A DNA stretch of 64,000 bases from Alphaproteobacteria bacterium (GTDB taxonomy: Bacteria > Pseudomonadota > Alphaproteobacteria > Micropepsales > Micropepsaceae), in NCBI GenBank assembly GCA_947475445.1, contig CANJLC010000002.1, positions 62,001-126,000 on the forward strand, written 5' to 3'. The position numbers and the translations under genes were made by a program. Positions within the stretch are counted from its first letter, which is position 1, and every line of letters begins with the position of its first letter. This document shows, in pieces, positions 22,243 to 37,039 of this stretch. Under the pieces are notes generated by a model, which was not told where the DNA came from, searched no databases, and saw only the letters and a list, made by a program, of their open reading frames with translations.

Positions 22243-23849
22243 TGCTGCAAGTTTCGCTGTTCACGCGCATTTCGGTGGCGCTGGTGGTGCTGGTGGGGCT
22301 GCTGATCGCCCTGCCCAACGCCTTGTCCCAGAAGACCCTGGACCGTTTGCCCGCCTGGCTGCCCCATTCCACGGTCAGCCTGGGCCTGGATTTGCAGGGC
22401 GGTTCCTATTTGTTGCTGGAAGTGGATCTGCCGCAGGTCCAGAAGGACAAGGCCCAGGCGCTGGTCGGCGATATCCGCGGCGCCTTCCGCAAGGTGCGCA
22501 TTCCCTATACCGGCCTGACCGCCAAGGATGACAGCCTGCAGGTGCGCGTCACCGATGCATCGCGCGTGGCCGAAGCCCGCAAGCTGATTGACGGCCTCAA
22601 TCCCACCCTCACCAACGCCGTGCTGGGCGTGGGCTCCAAGGCCTACGACGTCAGCCAGCCGGGCGACGGCGTCTTCGCCCTGAAGATGACGGAGCCTTTC
22701 AAGGCCCAGACCCAGCAGCAGGTGCTGGAACAGTCCATCGAAGTGGTTCGCCGCCGCATCGACGAGATGGGCACCCGCGAGCCGACCATTGAACGCCAGG
22801 GCGATGCCCGCATCCTGGTCCAGGTGCCGGGCCTGCAGGACCCGCAGCAGCTGAAGAACCTCCTGGGCAAGACCGCCAAGATGACCTTCCAGCTGGTGGA
22901 CGAAACCGCCGATCCCAATTCCACCGTCATCTCGCCGGAAGACGAAGCGCTGCCGCAGGTGAGCGACGATCCCAACGTCAAGGGACCGATGATCATCGTG
23001 CAGCGCCGCGTCATGGTGTCGGGCGACCGGCTGACCGATGCCGGCACCAGCTTCGACCAGCAGACCGGCGCGCCGGTGGTGACCTTCCGCTTCGACACGG
23101 TGGGCGCGCGCCAGTTCGGCGACGTCACCAAGGCCAACGTCAATCACCGCTTCGCCATCATCCTGGACAAGCAGGTGATCAGCGCCCCCGTCATCATCAA
23201 TCCCATCCTGGGCGGCACCGGCCAGATCACCGGCAGCTACACCACCAAGACCGCCAACGACTTCGCCATCCTGCTGCGCGCCGGCGCCTTGCCCGCGCCG
23301 CTCAAGGTGATCGAGGAACGCACCGTCGGCGCCGAACTGGGCGCGGATTCGATCAAGGCCGGTCAATATTCCGCCGTGGGCGGCCTTATCGCCGTCGCCC
23401 TGTTCATGATCCTGCGCTACGGCCTGTTCGGGCTTTTCGCCAATGTCGCGCTGACCCTGAACGTCATATTGCTGCTGGCGGTGCTGACCCTGTTCGGCGC
23501 CACCCTGACCTTGCCGGGCATCGCCGGCATCGTGCTGACCATGGGCATGGCGGTGGACGCCAACGTGCTGATCTATGAGCGCATCCGGGAAGAGCAGCGC
23601 AATGGCCGCTCCATCCTGGCCTCCATCGACACCGGTTTTCGCCGGGCCATGGCGACCATCATTGACGCCAACATGACCCATCTGATCGCCTCGCTGATCC
23701 TGTTCCAGCTGGGCTCGGGGCCGGTGAAGGGCTTCGCTGTCGCCCTGGGGGTGGGCATCATCACCTCCTTCTTCACCTCGGTGATGGTGACTAGGCTGAT
23801 CGTGATCACCTGGCTCAACACCGCGCGGCCCCGGAAACTGGCGATTTAG
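22242..23849 (+). CDS. secD: Protein translocase subunit SecD
   Basis: LGLDLQGGSYLLLEVD; GMAVDANVLIYERIREE; 535 aa, no SecF fusion. Confidence 0.95.
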   Translation: MLQVSLFTRISVALVVLVGLLIALPNALSQKTLDRLPAWLPHSTVSLGLDLQGGSYLLLEVDLPQVQKDKAQALVGDIRGAFRKVRIPYTGLTAKDDSLQVRVTDASRVAEARKLIDGLNPTLTNAVLGVGSKAYDVSQPGDGVFALKMTEPFKAQTQQQVLEQSIEVVRRRIDEMGTREPTIERQGDARILVQVPGLQDPQQLKNLLGKTAKMTFQLVDETADPNSTVISPEDEALPQVSDDPNVKGPMIIVQRRVMVSGDRLTDAGTSFDQQTGAPVVTFRFDTVGARQFGDVTKANVNHRFAIILDKQVISAPVIINPILGGTGQITGSYTTKTANDFAILLRAGALPAPLKVIEERTVGAELGADSIKAGQYSAVGGLIAVALFMILRYGLFGLFANVALTLNVILLLAVLTLFGATLTLPGIAGIVLTMGMAVDANVLIYERIREEQRNGRSILASIDTGFRRAMATIIDANMTHLIASLILFQLGSGPVKGFAVALGVGIITSFFTSVMVTRLIVITWLNTARPRKLAI

Positions 23850-23948
23850 GCCGCAAAACCCCATAATTTTAGGGCCTTACCCGGCTCGAAAAGCGCTGCG
23901 GGAAGCCGTATAAATTGCGCCGGACTCAATAATGGGGAGGGCAGCCGA

Positions 23949-24572
23949 ATGGCGTTTCTGGGAAATCTTCGCAATGTGGTGATCGCAAGCTTCGTGCTGG
24001 CGATCCTGCTTGTCGGTGTCTATTGCAGCCTGCAGGGCTTTGACGGCCCCACCTTTGAATTGTTCACGCTGCGCCTCCTGCACATCACCGCCGGCGTGAT
24101 GTGGATCGGCCTGCTGTGGTATTTCAATTTCGTCCAGATCCCCACCATGCCCAAGGTGCCCGCCGAGCTTAAGGGCGGCGTCACCGGCTATATCGCCCCT
24201 GCCGCCCTGTTCTGGTTCCGCTGGGCCGCGATGGTCACCATCGTGCTGGGCATCTTCCTGGCGTTCCGCAGCAACTATTTGATCGAAGCCTATACGCTGG
24301 ACTTCAGCCAGGGCCTGGAAGGCTGGCCGGTGGTGCCGCAGTTCCTGTCCATCGGCATCGGCATGTGGCTGGGCACCATCATGTGGTTCAATGTCTGGTT
24401 CGTGATCTGGCCCAACCAGCAAAAGGCCCTGAACATCGCGGGCAAATACCCCTCGCTGACCCCTGAGGAAAAGGCCGCGGCGGCCAAGACCGCCACCATG
24501 TTCAGCCGCATCAACACGCTGCTGTCGGTTCCCATGCTGTTCGCGATGGTTTCGGCCTCGCACCTTTACTAG
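23949..24572 (+). CDS. Membrane protein resembling the urate hydroxylase PuuD N-terminal domain
   Basis: LLHITAGVMWIGLLWYFNFVQIPTMPKV; multi-TM; no cytochrome c domain. Confidence 0.65.
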   Translation: MAFLGNLRNVVIASFVLAILLVGVYCSLQGFDGPTFELFTLRLLHITAGVMWIGLLWYFNFVQIPTMPKVPAELKGGVTGYIAPAALFWFRWAAMVTIVLGIFLAFRSNYLIEAYTLDFSQGLEGWPVVPQFLSIGIGMWLGTIMWFNVWFVIWPNQQKALNIAGKYPSLTPEEKAAAAKTATMFSRINTLLSVPMLFAMVSASHLY

Positions 24573-24592
24573 CGCCTGCGAAGAATGTTTAG

Positions 24593-24632
24593 AAAAGGCC
24601 GTCCGTAACCAACGGGCGGCTTTTTCGTTTTT
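24593..24632 (+). terminator. Rho-independent terminator between puuD-like and squalene/phytoene synthase genes
   Basis: aaaaGGCCGTCCGT-aacca-ACGGGCGGCttttt (one G-U pair), then cgttttt. Confidence 0.7.
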
Positions 24633-24635
24633 AGT

Positions 24636-25436
24636 ATGATGGACGCAGCCCTCGCATCCCGCCTTGCCGCTTCGGTGCGCGCCGCCGATCCCGACCGCTA
24701 TTTCGCCTCGCTGTTCGCGCCGGCCCCGGCGCGGCCCTACCTGATGGCGCTCTATGCCTTCAACCATGAGCTGGCGCGGGTGGCCGAAACCGTGCGCGAG
24801 CCCATGCTGGGGGCGATCAAGCTGGAATGGTGGCGCGAGACGGTGGAAGCCGCCCACAAGGGCAACCCCCGCATGCTGGACGTGGCGCTGGGGCTGGCGG
24901 CTTTGTTCCAATCCACTCCGCTGGCCCTCGCCGATTTTGAAAGCGTGATCGCGGCGCGCGCCTTTGACGCCAGCCCCGAACGTTTTGCCGATCTGGCGGC
25001 GCTGGAAGCCCATGTCGATGCCACCGGCGGCGGCATCATGCGGCTGGCCTGCAAGATTTTGGGCGGCGATCCGGGGATCGCGCGCGAACCCGCCTTGGCC
25101 TATGGCCTCACCGGATTGCTGCGCTCGCTCGGGTTTCACAATGCGCGGCACAAGCTCTACATGCCGGTGGATTTGCTGGCGGCGGTGGGGCTGGCGCCGG
25201 ACGCGTTTTTCGATCTGCACCATGACCAGCGCTTGGACGCCGTGGCGCACCAGGTGGCGCTGCGCGCCCGCGATCATTTCCTGGCCTCGCGCAATGGGCC
25301 CAGGCCGGGCGCCGCCCTGGCCGCCATTCTCCCCGCCGCCATCGTGCCGGTTTACCTGCGCTGCCTGGGAAAGAACGTCGCCGTGCATCGCCGCCAAATG
25401 GCGCTGCTGGCCGCCGCGATGAAGAAGCGGCTCTAG
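24636..25436 (+). CDS. Squalene/phytoene synthase family protein
   Basis: LMALYAFNHELARVAETVREPMLGAIKLEWWRETV; DATGGGIMRLACKILG. Confidence 0.85.
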   Translation: MMDAALASRLAASVRAADPDRYFASLFAPAPARPYLMALYAFNHELARVAETVREPMLGAIKLEWWRETVEAAHKGNPRMLDVALGLAALFQSTPLALADFESVIAARAFDASPERFADLAALEAHVDATGGGIMRLACKILGGDPGIAREPALAYGLTGLLRSLGFHNARHKLYMPVDLLAAVGLAPDAFFDLHHDQRLDAVAHQVALRARDHFLASRNGPRPGAALAAILPAAIVPVYLRCLGKNVAVHRRQMALLAAAMKKRL

Positions 25437-26786
25437 TTATTCCGCCGCAACTTTTTCACCAAGCCACGCGGTCAAATCTTCAATCGCCCGCAGCGACATG
25501 GCCTGCTTGCGGTCCTTGCCCTTGATCTTCTTTTTGCCTTCCATGATCGGCGGGAACAGGCCGAAATTCACATTCATGGGCTGGAAGGTTTTCTCATCCG
25601 CGCCGCCGGTGATGTGGCCCAAGAGCGCGCCGAAGGCCGTGGTGACCGGCGGCGGCGACAGCGTTACGCCTTTCGCCTCTGCCGCAGCGAAGCGCCCGGC
25701 CAAGAGGCCGATGGCGGCGCTTTCGACATAGCCTTCCACGCCGGTGATCTGTCCCGCAAAGCGCAAATGCGGCTGCGACTTCAGGCGCAGCTGATTGTCG
25801 AGCAGGCGCGGCGAATTGATGAAAGTGTTGCGGTGCAATCCGCCCAGCCGCGCGAACTCGGCATTCTCAAGCCCCGGAATGGTGCGGAAGATTTCCACCT
25901 GCGCCCCATGCTTCAATTTCGTCTGGAAGCCCACCATGTTCCAAAGCGTGCCCAGCTTGTTGTCCTGGCGCAGCTGCACCACGGCATAGGGCCGCGCCGT
26001 GGTGCGCGGGTCCTGCAATCCCACCGGCTTCATGGGGCCAAAGCTGAGTGTCTCCACGCCGCGCTCCGCCATCACTTCGATGGGCAGGCAAGCTTCGAAA
26101 TAGGGCGTGGATTTTTCCCATTCCTTGAAATCGGTTTTGTCCCCCGCCAGCAGGGCGGCGACGAAGGCCCGGTACTGGGCCTCGTCCATCGGCAGGTTGA
26201 TGTAATCGGCCACCCCGCCGCCCGGGCCTTCCTTGTCGTAGCGCGACTGGAACCAGGCCACGTCGAAATTGATGCTGTCGCGGTGGACGATGGGGGCGAT
26301 GGCGTCGAAAAAGGCCAGGTGATCCTGCCCCGCGGCGTCGGCGATGCTTTTCCCCAGCGCCTCGGAAGTCAGCGGCCCGGTGGCGATGATGGTGAGGCCG
26401 GAGGAGGGCAGGGCCGACACTTCCGTCCGGTCAATGGTGACATTGGGATGGGCCTCAAGCGCCTGCGTCACGGCAGCGGAAAAGCCGTGCCGGTCCACCG
26501 CCAGCGCCCCGCCCGCCGGCAGCTTGTGGGCATCGGCGGCGCGCATGATCAGCGAGCCGGCCCGGCGCATTTCCTCATGCAGCAGGCCCACGGCATTGTT
26601 CTGCCAGTCGTCGGAGCGGAAGGAGTTTGAGCAAACCAGCTCGGCCAGGGCGTCGGTCTGGTGGGCAAATGTGGCGCGATTGGGGCGCATCTCGTGCAGC
26701 ACCACCGCCAGGCCCGACTCAGCCGCCTGCCAGGCCGCTTCCGAACCGGCCAAACCGCCGCCGACGATGTGAAGTTTTTCCGCCAT
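25437..26786 (-). CDS. trmFO: Methylenetetrahydrofolate--tRNA-(uracil-5-)-methyltransferase
   Basis: [56 protein letters not shown] trimmed to [10 protein letters not shown]. Confidence 0.95.
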   Translation of the reverse strand: MAEKLHIVGGGLAGSEAAWQAAESGLAVVLHEMRPNRATFAHQTDALAELVCSNSFRSDDWQNNAVGLLHEEMRRAGSLIMRAADAHKLPAGGALAVDRHGFSAAVTQALEAHPNVTIDRTEVSALPSSGLTIIATGPLTSEALGKSIADAAGQDHLAFFDAIAPIVHRDSINFDVAWFQSRYDKEGPGGGVADYINLPMDEAQYRAFVAALLAGDKTDFKEWEKSTPYFEACLPIEVMAERGVETLSFGPMKPVGLQDPRTTARPYAVVQLRQDNKLGTLWNMVGFQTKLKHGAQVEIFRTIPGLENAEFARLGGLHRNTFINSPRLLDNQLRLKSQPHLRFAGQITGVEGYVESAAIGLLAGRFAAAEAKGVTLSPPPVTTAFGALLGHITGGADEKTFQPMNVNFGLFPPIMEGKKKIKGKDRKQAMSLRAIEDLTAWLGEKVAAE

Positions 26787-26940
26787 GCGGTGTTCTAGCA
26801 CCCCCGGGAGGCGGCGAAAGCGCGATAATTCTGCATCATTCACAAAAACGCTTTTGAAAGGGGCCCCGTGCTAATGACAGATGCGCCGGTCGCCGCCTAT
26901 ATAGGTCCGGCAGTACAATTCCTGTTCAAAAGAGAAAAAA

Positions 26941-27186
26941 ATGGCTGAGGAAAAGGGTTCCAATCTGATGCGGCTGGCTATTGGCGCCGGCATCCTGGCT
27001 GCGGGCGCTGTCGCCCTGGCCGTATTCGTGCCCAAAAGCCGCTGGCAGAAGATCGGCGCCCCCATCAAGACGGCAGGCCTGCCGCTAATCGCCGCCGTCA
27101 CCGCCTGGGCCACCGGCATGTGGGCCGACATGACCGCCCCGACCCCGCCGGCCTTTGACGACATGCGCCCCTTCGACGAATTCTGA
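26941..27186 (+). CDS. Small membrane protein of unknown function
   Basis: 81 aa ORF with hydrophobic segment near N-terminus, acidic C-terminus FDDMRPFDEF. Confidence 0.6.
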   Translation: MAEEKGSNLMRLAIGAGILAAGAVALAVFVPKSRWQKIGAPIKTAGLPLIAAVTAWATGMWADMTAPTPPAFDDMRPFDEF

Positions 27187-27204
27187 AGTTTGACGAATTC
27201 TGAA
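27172..27204 (+). repeat. 17-bp tandem duplication spanning a stop codon
   Basis: TTCGACGAATTCTGAAg / TTTGACGAATTCTGAAa. Confidence 0.8.
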
Positions 27205-27250
27205 AATTTCAGGCTTGCGGTCCCGCACCCGTCGGGCGCATGAGGGGGCG

Positions 27251-28102
27251 ATGAAGAAAGTCCCCATCCTCGCCACTGTCCGGGCCGCCTGGAGCTTCGT
27301 CTATACCCATCTGGGCGCCATTATCGGCCTGGTCTGGGTTCCCGTCGTGGTGATGACGGTCACCGGCTTTTTCGTGGAAAGCCGCTATTACGCCGCCGTC
27401 GCCGACAGCCTGGCCTCGGGCAATGTCGTCACCCAGGGTCCCGCCCTGCTGGGCATCTTCGTCTATTTCATCGCCGTGCTGCTGCTCTATTCCGCCATGT
27501 ATGTGCCGGTGGTGCAGCTGGCCCAGGGCCAGCGCAAGGACGGCGCGCTGCTGCATTTCGCTTTCGGCCCGCCGGAATGGCGGCTGTTCCGCGCCCTGCT
27601 GGGGCTGTTTGCCTTCCTGCTGGTCCCCGTCATGCTCAGCGGCGTGCTGGCCTCGTTGCCCCAGTTGGCGAAAATGCAGGAATTGCTGAGCGTGCTGCTG
27701 GTGCTGGTCTTCATGGGCATCGCCTATGCGGGCCTGCGCTTCGTGGTGCTGCTGCCCGCCATCGCCGTCAGCGAGGAAGGCCCGGCCTTGCCGCGCGCCT
27801 GGAAATTGTCGGCGGGAAATTTCTGGCGGTTGCTGGCCATCCTGCTTTTGACGGTGGCGCCGCTGCTTCTGTGCGACGGCATCGCGGGCGTGGTGCTGAT
27901 GGGGGCGCAGGCGATGGCGCCGGGCCTGGACCAGACCCCGGCGATGCAGGCGGCAAGGCTGCAGGCGGTGGCGGGCAACATGCCCATCGCCAAGGGCATT
28001 GAATTCTTCATCGCGCCGCTCTTGACCGGCCTGGTCGCCTCGATCAGCGCCAGCGTCTATGCCGTGGTCAAGGACACAGGGCGCGTCAATATCTCGGTGT
28101 AG
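27251..28102 (+). CDS. Multi-pass membrane protein of unknown function
   Basis: Several hydrophobic TM segments; ATG 27251 after GGGGG-rich SD-like stretch. Confidence 0.65.
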   Translation: MKKVPILATVRAAWSFVYTHLGAIIGLVWVPVVVMTVTGFFVESRYYAAVADSLASGNVVTQGPALLGIFVYFIAVLLLYSAMYVPVVQLAQGQRKDGALLHFAFGPPEWRLFRALLGLFAFLLVPVMLSGVLASLPQLAKMQELLSVLLVLVFMGIAYAGLRFVVLLPAIAVSEEGPALPRAWKLSAGNFWRLLAILLLTVAPLLLCDGIAGVVLMGAQAMAPGLDQTPAMQAARLQAVAGNMPIAKGIEFFIAPLLTGLVASISASVYAVVKDTGRVNISV

Positions 28103-30982
<2,880 letters not shown>

Positions 30983-31066
30983 GGGGACAGACGCATGTGG
31001 TGTTGGAACCCGTATTACGCAAGGCGTGTGAGGCCTGTATGCCCACAGCCTCACATTAGTTGGGGA

Positions 31067-31099
31067 TTGACTCGAATCCGGGGAGAACATAATAGGAAC
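31067..31099 (+). promoter_or_regulatory. LexA-type SOS box overlapping a putative ssb promoter in the uvrA/ssb divergent region
   Basis: GAAC-ATAATAG-GAAC at 31085-31099 (reverse complement of alphaproteobacterial GTTC-N7-GTTC); upstream TTGACT at 31067-31072. Confidence 0.72.
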
Positions 31100-31173
31100 G
31101 AACCCCCAAACGCAATGCGCGGGGCAGGGCAGGCGGCTAGGGTGCCGCCCAGACACGAGAAGGACTTCAGGCC

Positions 31174-31620
31174 ATGGCGGGAAGCGTCAACAAGGTGATT
31201 TTGGTGGGCAATCTGGGCAAGGACCCGGAGGTGCGCCGCATGACCTCGGGCGACCCGGTGGTCAACCTCTCCGTCGCCACCTCGGAGACCTGGCGCGACA
31301 AGGCCAGCGGCGAGAAAAAGGAAAAGACCGAGTGGCACCGGGTGGTGATCTTCAACAAGAACCTCGCCGACGTGGCCGAGAAGTACCTGCGCAAGGGCGC
31401 CAAGGTTTACCTGGAAGGTTCCTTGCAGACCCGCAAATGGACCGACAAGGACGGCGCGGAAAAATACTCCACCGAAGTGGTGCTGCAGAATTTCAACGGC
31501 ACCCTGGTGATGCTGGATGGCCGCAGCGGCGGCGGCGAAGGTGGCGCGCGTGCCGGCGGCACCGGTGAATCCCCCGCCAGCTTCCAGCGCGACGAGATGG
31601 ATGACGAAATCCCATTCTAG
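31174..31620 (+). CDS. ssb: Single-stranded DNA-binding protein
   Basis: [24 protein letters not shown]-terminal tip DEMDDEIPF. Confidence 0.97.
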   Translation: MAGSVNKVILVGNLGKDPEVRRMTSGDPVVNLSVATSETWRDKASGEKKEKTEWHRVVIFNKNLADVAEKYLRKGAKVYLEGSLQTRKWTDKDGAEKYSTEVVLQNFNGTLVMLDGRSGGGEGGARAGGTGESPASFQRDEMDDEIPF

Positions 31621-32233
31621 GCTTTTTGCGCTGGCCGTCATTTCGGTTGCGCTGGCCGGTTGCGCCACGCCTTCGGGCCAGCCCGTGGCCGCCATCGCGC
31701 AAAGCGCCATCGCATCAGCCTATCTGCCGCTTTCGGGCCGCGTGCACCTGGGCCTGGACAATGCCGCAGGCGCCGCCATGGCGATCGCGCCGGGCATCGC
31801 CGTCACCAACGCCCATAATGAAAACCTGCTGGACGGCGCCGCATTGATCGGCACGGCGCGCGACTATGACCTGCTATTCTTCCGTACACAGAATAACTCC
31901 GTGTATGTCCCGGTTGGGGGCACCGCCGCCCCCGTGATCGGCGGCGCGGTCACCGCCTATGGCCAGGACTCTGACAACCGGCTGCGCATCGCCCATGGCG
32001 TGGTGAAGGAGATCGTCACCTGCCCCGATTGCACCGCGCCCGCCTATTTCATTTTCGAGGGCAATGCCGGTCCCGGCTTTTCCGGCGGGCCGGTGGTGGA
32101 TGCCCAAAGCCGCCTTGCCGGCATCACCTTCGGCTACAAGGACGAGGGCGGCAAAAGGCTGATTTACGCCTATGACATGGCCCGGGTCCGGGCCGAGCTT
32201 TCGGCATTACAAAACGGCCAGAAAGCGCAATAG
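31601..32233 (+). CDS. Trypsin-like serine protease-type lipoprotein
   Basis: Lipobox LAGC; VTNAHN, DYDLLFF and [11 protein letters not shown] consistent with a His/Asp/Ser triad; overlaps ssb by 20 nt. Confidence 0.7.
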   Translation: MTKSHSRLFALAVISVALAGCATPSGQPVAAIAQSAIASAYLPLSGRVHLGLDNAAGAAMAIAPGIAVTNAHNENLLDGAALIGTARDYDLLFFRTQNNSVYVPVGGTAAPVIGGAVTAYGQDSDNRLRIAHGVVKEIVTCPDCTAPAYFIFEGNAGPGFSGGPVVDAQSRLAGITFGYKDEGGKRLIYAYDMARVRAELSALQNGQKAQ

Positions 32234-32243
32234 AATCAACGGC

Positions 32244-32283
32244 TTTTTAGGCGCCATTTCGCTTCCTCTGGCCGTCCTAAAAA
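32244..32283. terminator. Inverted repeat with T/A arms upstream of gyrA, possible terminator
   Basis: TTTTTAGG-c-GCC ... GGC-cgt-CCTAAAAA. Confidence 0.4.
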
Positions 32284-32338
32284 TGCTAGAAATCCCCCTC
32301 TTTTCCACGCCCGATTCCGGGCTTTCTGGATACGTGTT

Positions 32339-35068
<2,730 letters not shown>

Positions 35069-35070
35069 TG

Positions 35071-35586
35071 ATGACCAAGAACCGCATCGGCCTGTATCCC
35101 GGCACCTTTGATCCGGTGACGCTGGGCCATCTCGACATCATCAAGCGCGCCGTCAAGCTGGTGGACCACCTGGTGATCGGGGTCGCCACCAACGCCTCCA
35201 AGTCGCCTTTGTTCTCCCTGGAAGAGCGCCGCGCCATGCTGGAGGCGGAAGCCGCCCCGCTGGCAAAGGGCTTCGCCACCATCGAAGTGGTGGCGTTCGA
35301 CATCCTGCTGGTGAAGTTCGCCGAAAAGGTCGGGGCCGGGCGCATCATCCGCGGCCTGCGCGCCGTGTCCGACTTTGAATATGAATTCCAGATGGTGGCG
35401 ATGAACCAGCGCCTCAACCCGGAAATCGAGACCGTGTTCCTGATGGCCGATCCGCGCCACCAGGCCATCTCCTCGCGGCTGGTCAAGGAAATCGCCATGC
35501 TGGACGGCGATATTTCCGCCTTCACCACGCCCACCATCGCCGCCGCCCTCGTCAAACGCTGCCAAGAACTGAAAACAAGGAACTGA
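35071..35586 (+). CDS. coaD: Phosphopantetheine adenylyltransferase
   Basis: YPGTFDPVTLGHLDIIKRA; RGLRAVSDFEYEFQMV. Confidence 0.96.
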   Translation: MTKNRIGLYPGTFDPVTLGHLDIIKRAVKLVDHLVIGVATNASKSPLFSLEERRAMLEAEAAPLAKGFATIEVVAFDILLVKFAEKVGAGRIIRGLRAVSDFEYEFQMVAMNQRLNPEIETVFLMADPRHQAISSRLVKEIAMLDGDISAFTTPTIAAALVKRCQELKTRN

Positions 35587-35593
35587 AACGCTA

Positions 35594-36082
35594 ATGGCAA
35601 CCGATCCCGAAAACACATTGATCCTCGACCTCAAGACCGGCCCGGTCACCATCCAGCTGCTGCCCGACGTGGCGCCGGGGCATGTCGCCCGCGTCAAGGA
35701 GCTGACCCGCAAGGGCTTCTATGACGGCGTGGTATTCCACCGCGTCATTCCCGGCTTCATGGCCCAGACCGGCGATCCCACCGGCACCGGCAGCGGCGGC
35801 AGCGACCTGCCCAACCTCAAGGCCGAATTCAACGACACGCCGCACCAGCGCGGCACCGTCTCGGCGGCGCGCACCGGCAATCCCAACAGCGCCAACAGCC
35901 AGTTCTTCATCTGCTTTGACGAATGCGGCTGGCTTGACCGGCAATATTCCGCCTGGGGCCAGGTGGTCGCCGGCATGGAGAATGTCGACGCCATCAAGAA
36001 GGGCGGCGAGCACAATAACGGCGCCATCTCCGGCGAGCCCGACAAGATCCTCAAAGCCCGCATCGCGTCCGACAAAGCCTGA
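35594..36082 (+). CDS. Peptidylprolyl isomerase (cyclophilin type)
   Basis: FYDGVVFHRVIPGFMAQTGDPTGTGSGGS; NSQFFICFDE. Confidence 0.95.
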   Translation: MATDPENTLILDLKTGPVTIQLLPDVAPGHVARVKELTRKGFYDGVVFHRVIPGFMAQTGDPTGTGSGGSDLPNLKAEFNDTPHQRGTVSAARTGNPNSANSQFFICFDECGWLDRQYSAWGQVVAGMENVDAIKKGGEHNNGAISGEPDKILKARIASDKA

Positions 36083-36142
36083 GCGTCTGAAGGTCAAGGC
36101 GAGAACGTGAGCCCCTGGCAGGATGCTCGTTGGCTGGAGTGG

Positions 36143-37039
36143 TCAGTAGGCATCAAAATCAAGAAATTCAAAATGTCTTTGTCCAGAAAAAATGGGCTCA
36201 TTTTCCCGCAGGGATTTATAAATCAGGTTAAGCGGTGAAGGTTTCAGCCGAGCAGGCACGGCAATGCCTGTAATGCGAATGCTATTGTTCCAGCCGGCGT
36301 GAAGAAAAAGCGGTGTGCGATGTACCCACGCCGCCGCGCGCAAAATCGGTCCGATTTTTACTGTAGGGGCGCTGTGCCGCGGCAGGACTTTCAGCAATGC
36401 TGTAAAGGGCAGGCCCGCATGTTGTACGCAGCGCGTAATACCGATGCCATCGGGCGTTACATGAATATGGTAGCGAGCATGGGGTGAGGAAAGGCGCCAG
36501 CGAAGGCGATCAATATTCCAAACAACTTGCCATCCTGACTGAGAAATCGACGCGCAAATATCTGCAAATGTATGGCTTTCGAGAAAGAAAGCTGTTGCTT
36601 CGTAGCTTTTCGCCTGAAAGGCCCAAGGGAAGGTCAGCCCGACCTGAACAGGCATCGGGCCGATCAGCTTAAAACCCAAGCGCTTGAGGAATCCGGGCGT
36701 CGAATTGCCGTTTGCTACCCCCACTATTCCTGTGATGCCCTCAGCTTCGGCGTGGCGGTATGCTGCATCGGCAAGGGTCGTAAACAGCCCTTTGCCACGG
36801 AATTCCTCGCCGATGGCAGTATTGAGCGATAGAGCGAGTCGCGCGACGCAGGTGCCATTGCTCCACAGTTGTGGAATTACAGCATAGTGCCCTCTGCAGT
36901 GCCCCGCCGATATCTCATCAATCGCTATTTCTTGCCCATCAGGATTCTGGCGGTACTGCCAGTCCAGATAGGGGGGGCGAAAACGCTCCTCCCCAAAAAC
37001 TTCTGCCAAAAGCAAGCGGCGAGATTCATTGTCGCTCAT
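36143..37039 (-). CDS. GNAT family acyltransferase
   Basis: GEEFRGKGLFTTLADAAYRHAEAEGITGIVGVANGNSTPGFLKRLGFKLIG; ATG overlaps the TGA of the upstream gene. Confidence 0.75.
   Translation of the reverse strand: MSDNESRRLLLAEVFGEERFRPPYLDWQYRQNPDGQEIAIDEISAGHCRGHYAVIPQLWSNGTCVARLALSLNTAIGEEFRGKGLFTTLADAAYRHAEAEGITGIVGVANGNSTPGFLKRLGFKLIGPMPVQVGLTFPWAFQAKSYEATAFFLESHTFADICASISQSGWQVVWNIDRLRWRLSSPHARYHIHVTPDGIGITRCVQHAGLPFTALLKVLPRHSAPTVKIGPILRAAAWVHRTPLFLHAGWNNSIRITGIAVPARLKPSPLNLIYKSLRENEPIFSGQRHFEFLDFDAY

Noticed and set aside
20988-23864. Full 958-aa minus ORF (DUF815 with long N-terminal extension)
   Set aside because: The extension is antisense to yajC/secD; the true gene starts at MKKPAKKS (21869).
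23850-23948. Possible secF remnant between secD and the PuuD-like gene
   Set aside because: No SecF-like peptide recognisable in the gap; too short for a pseudogene call.
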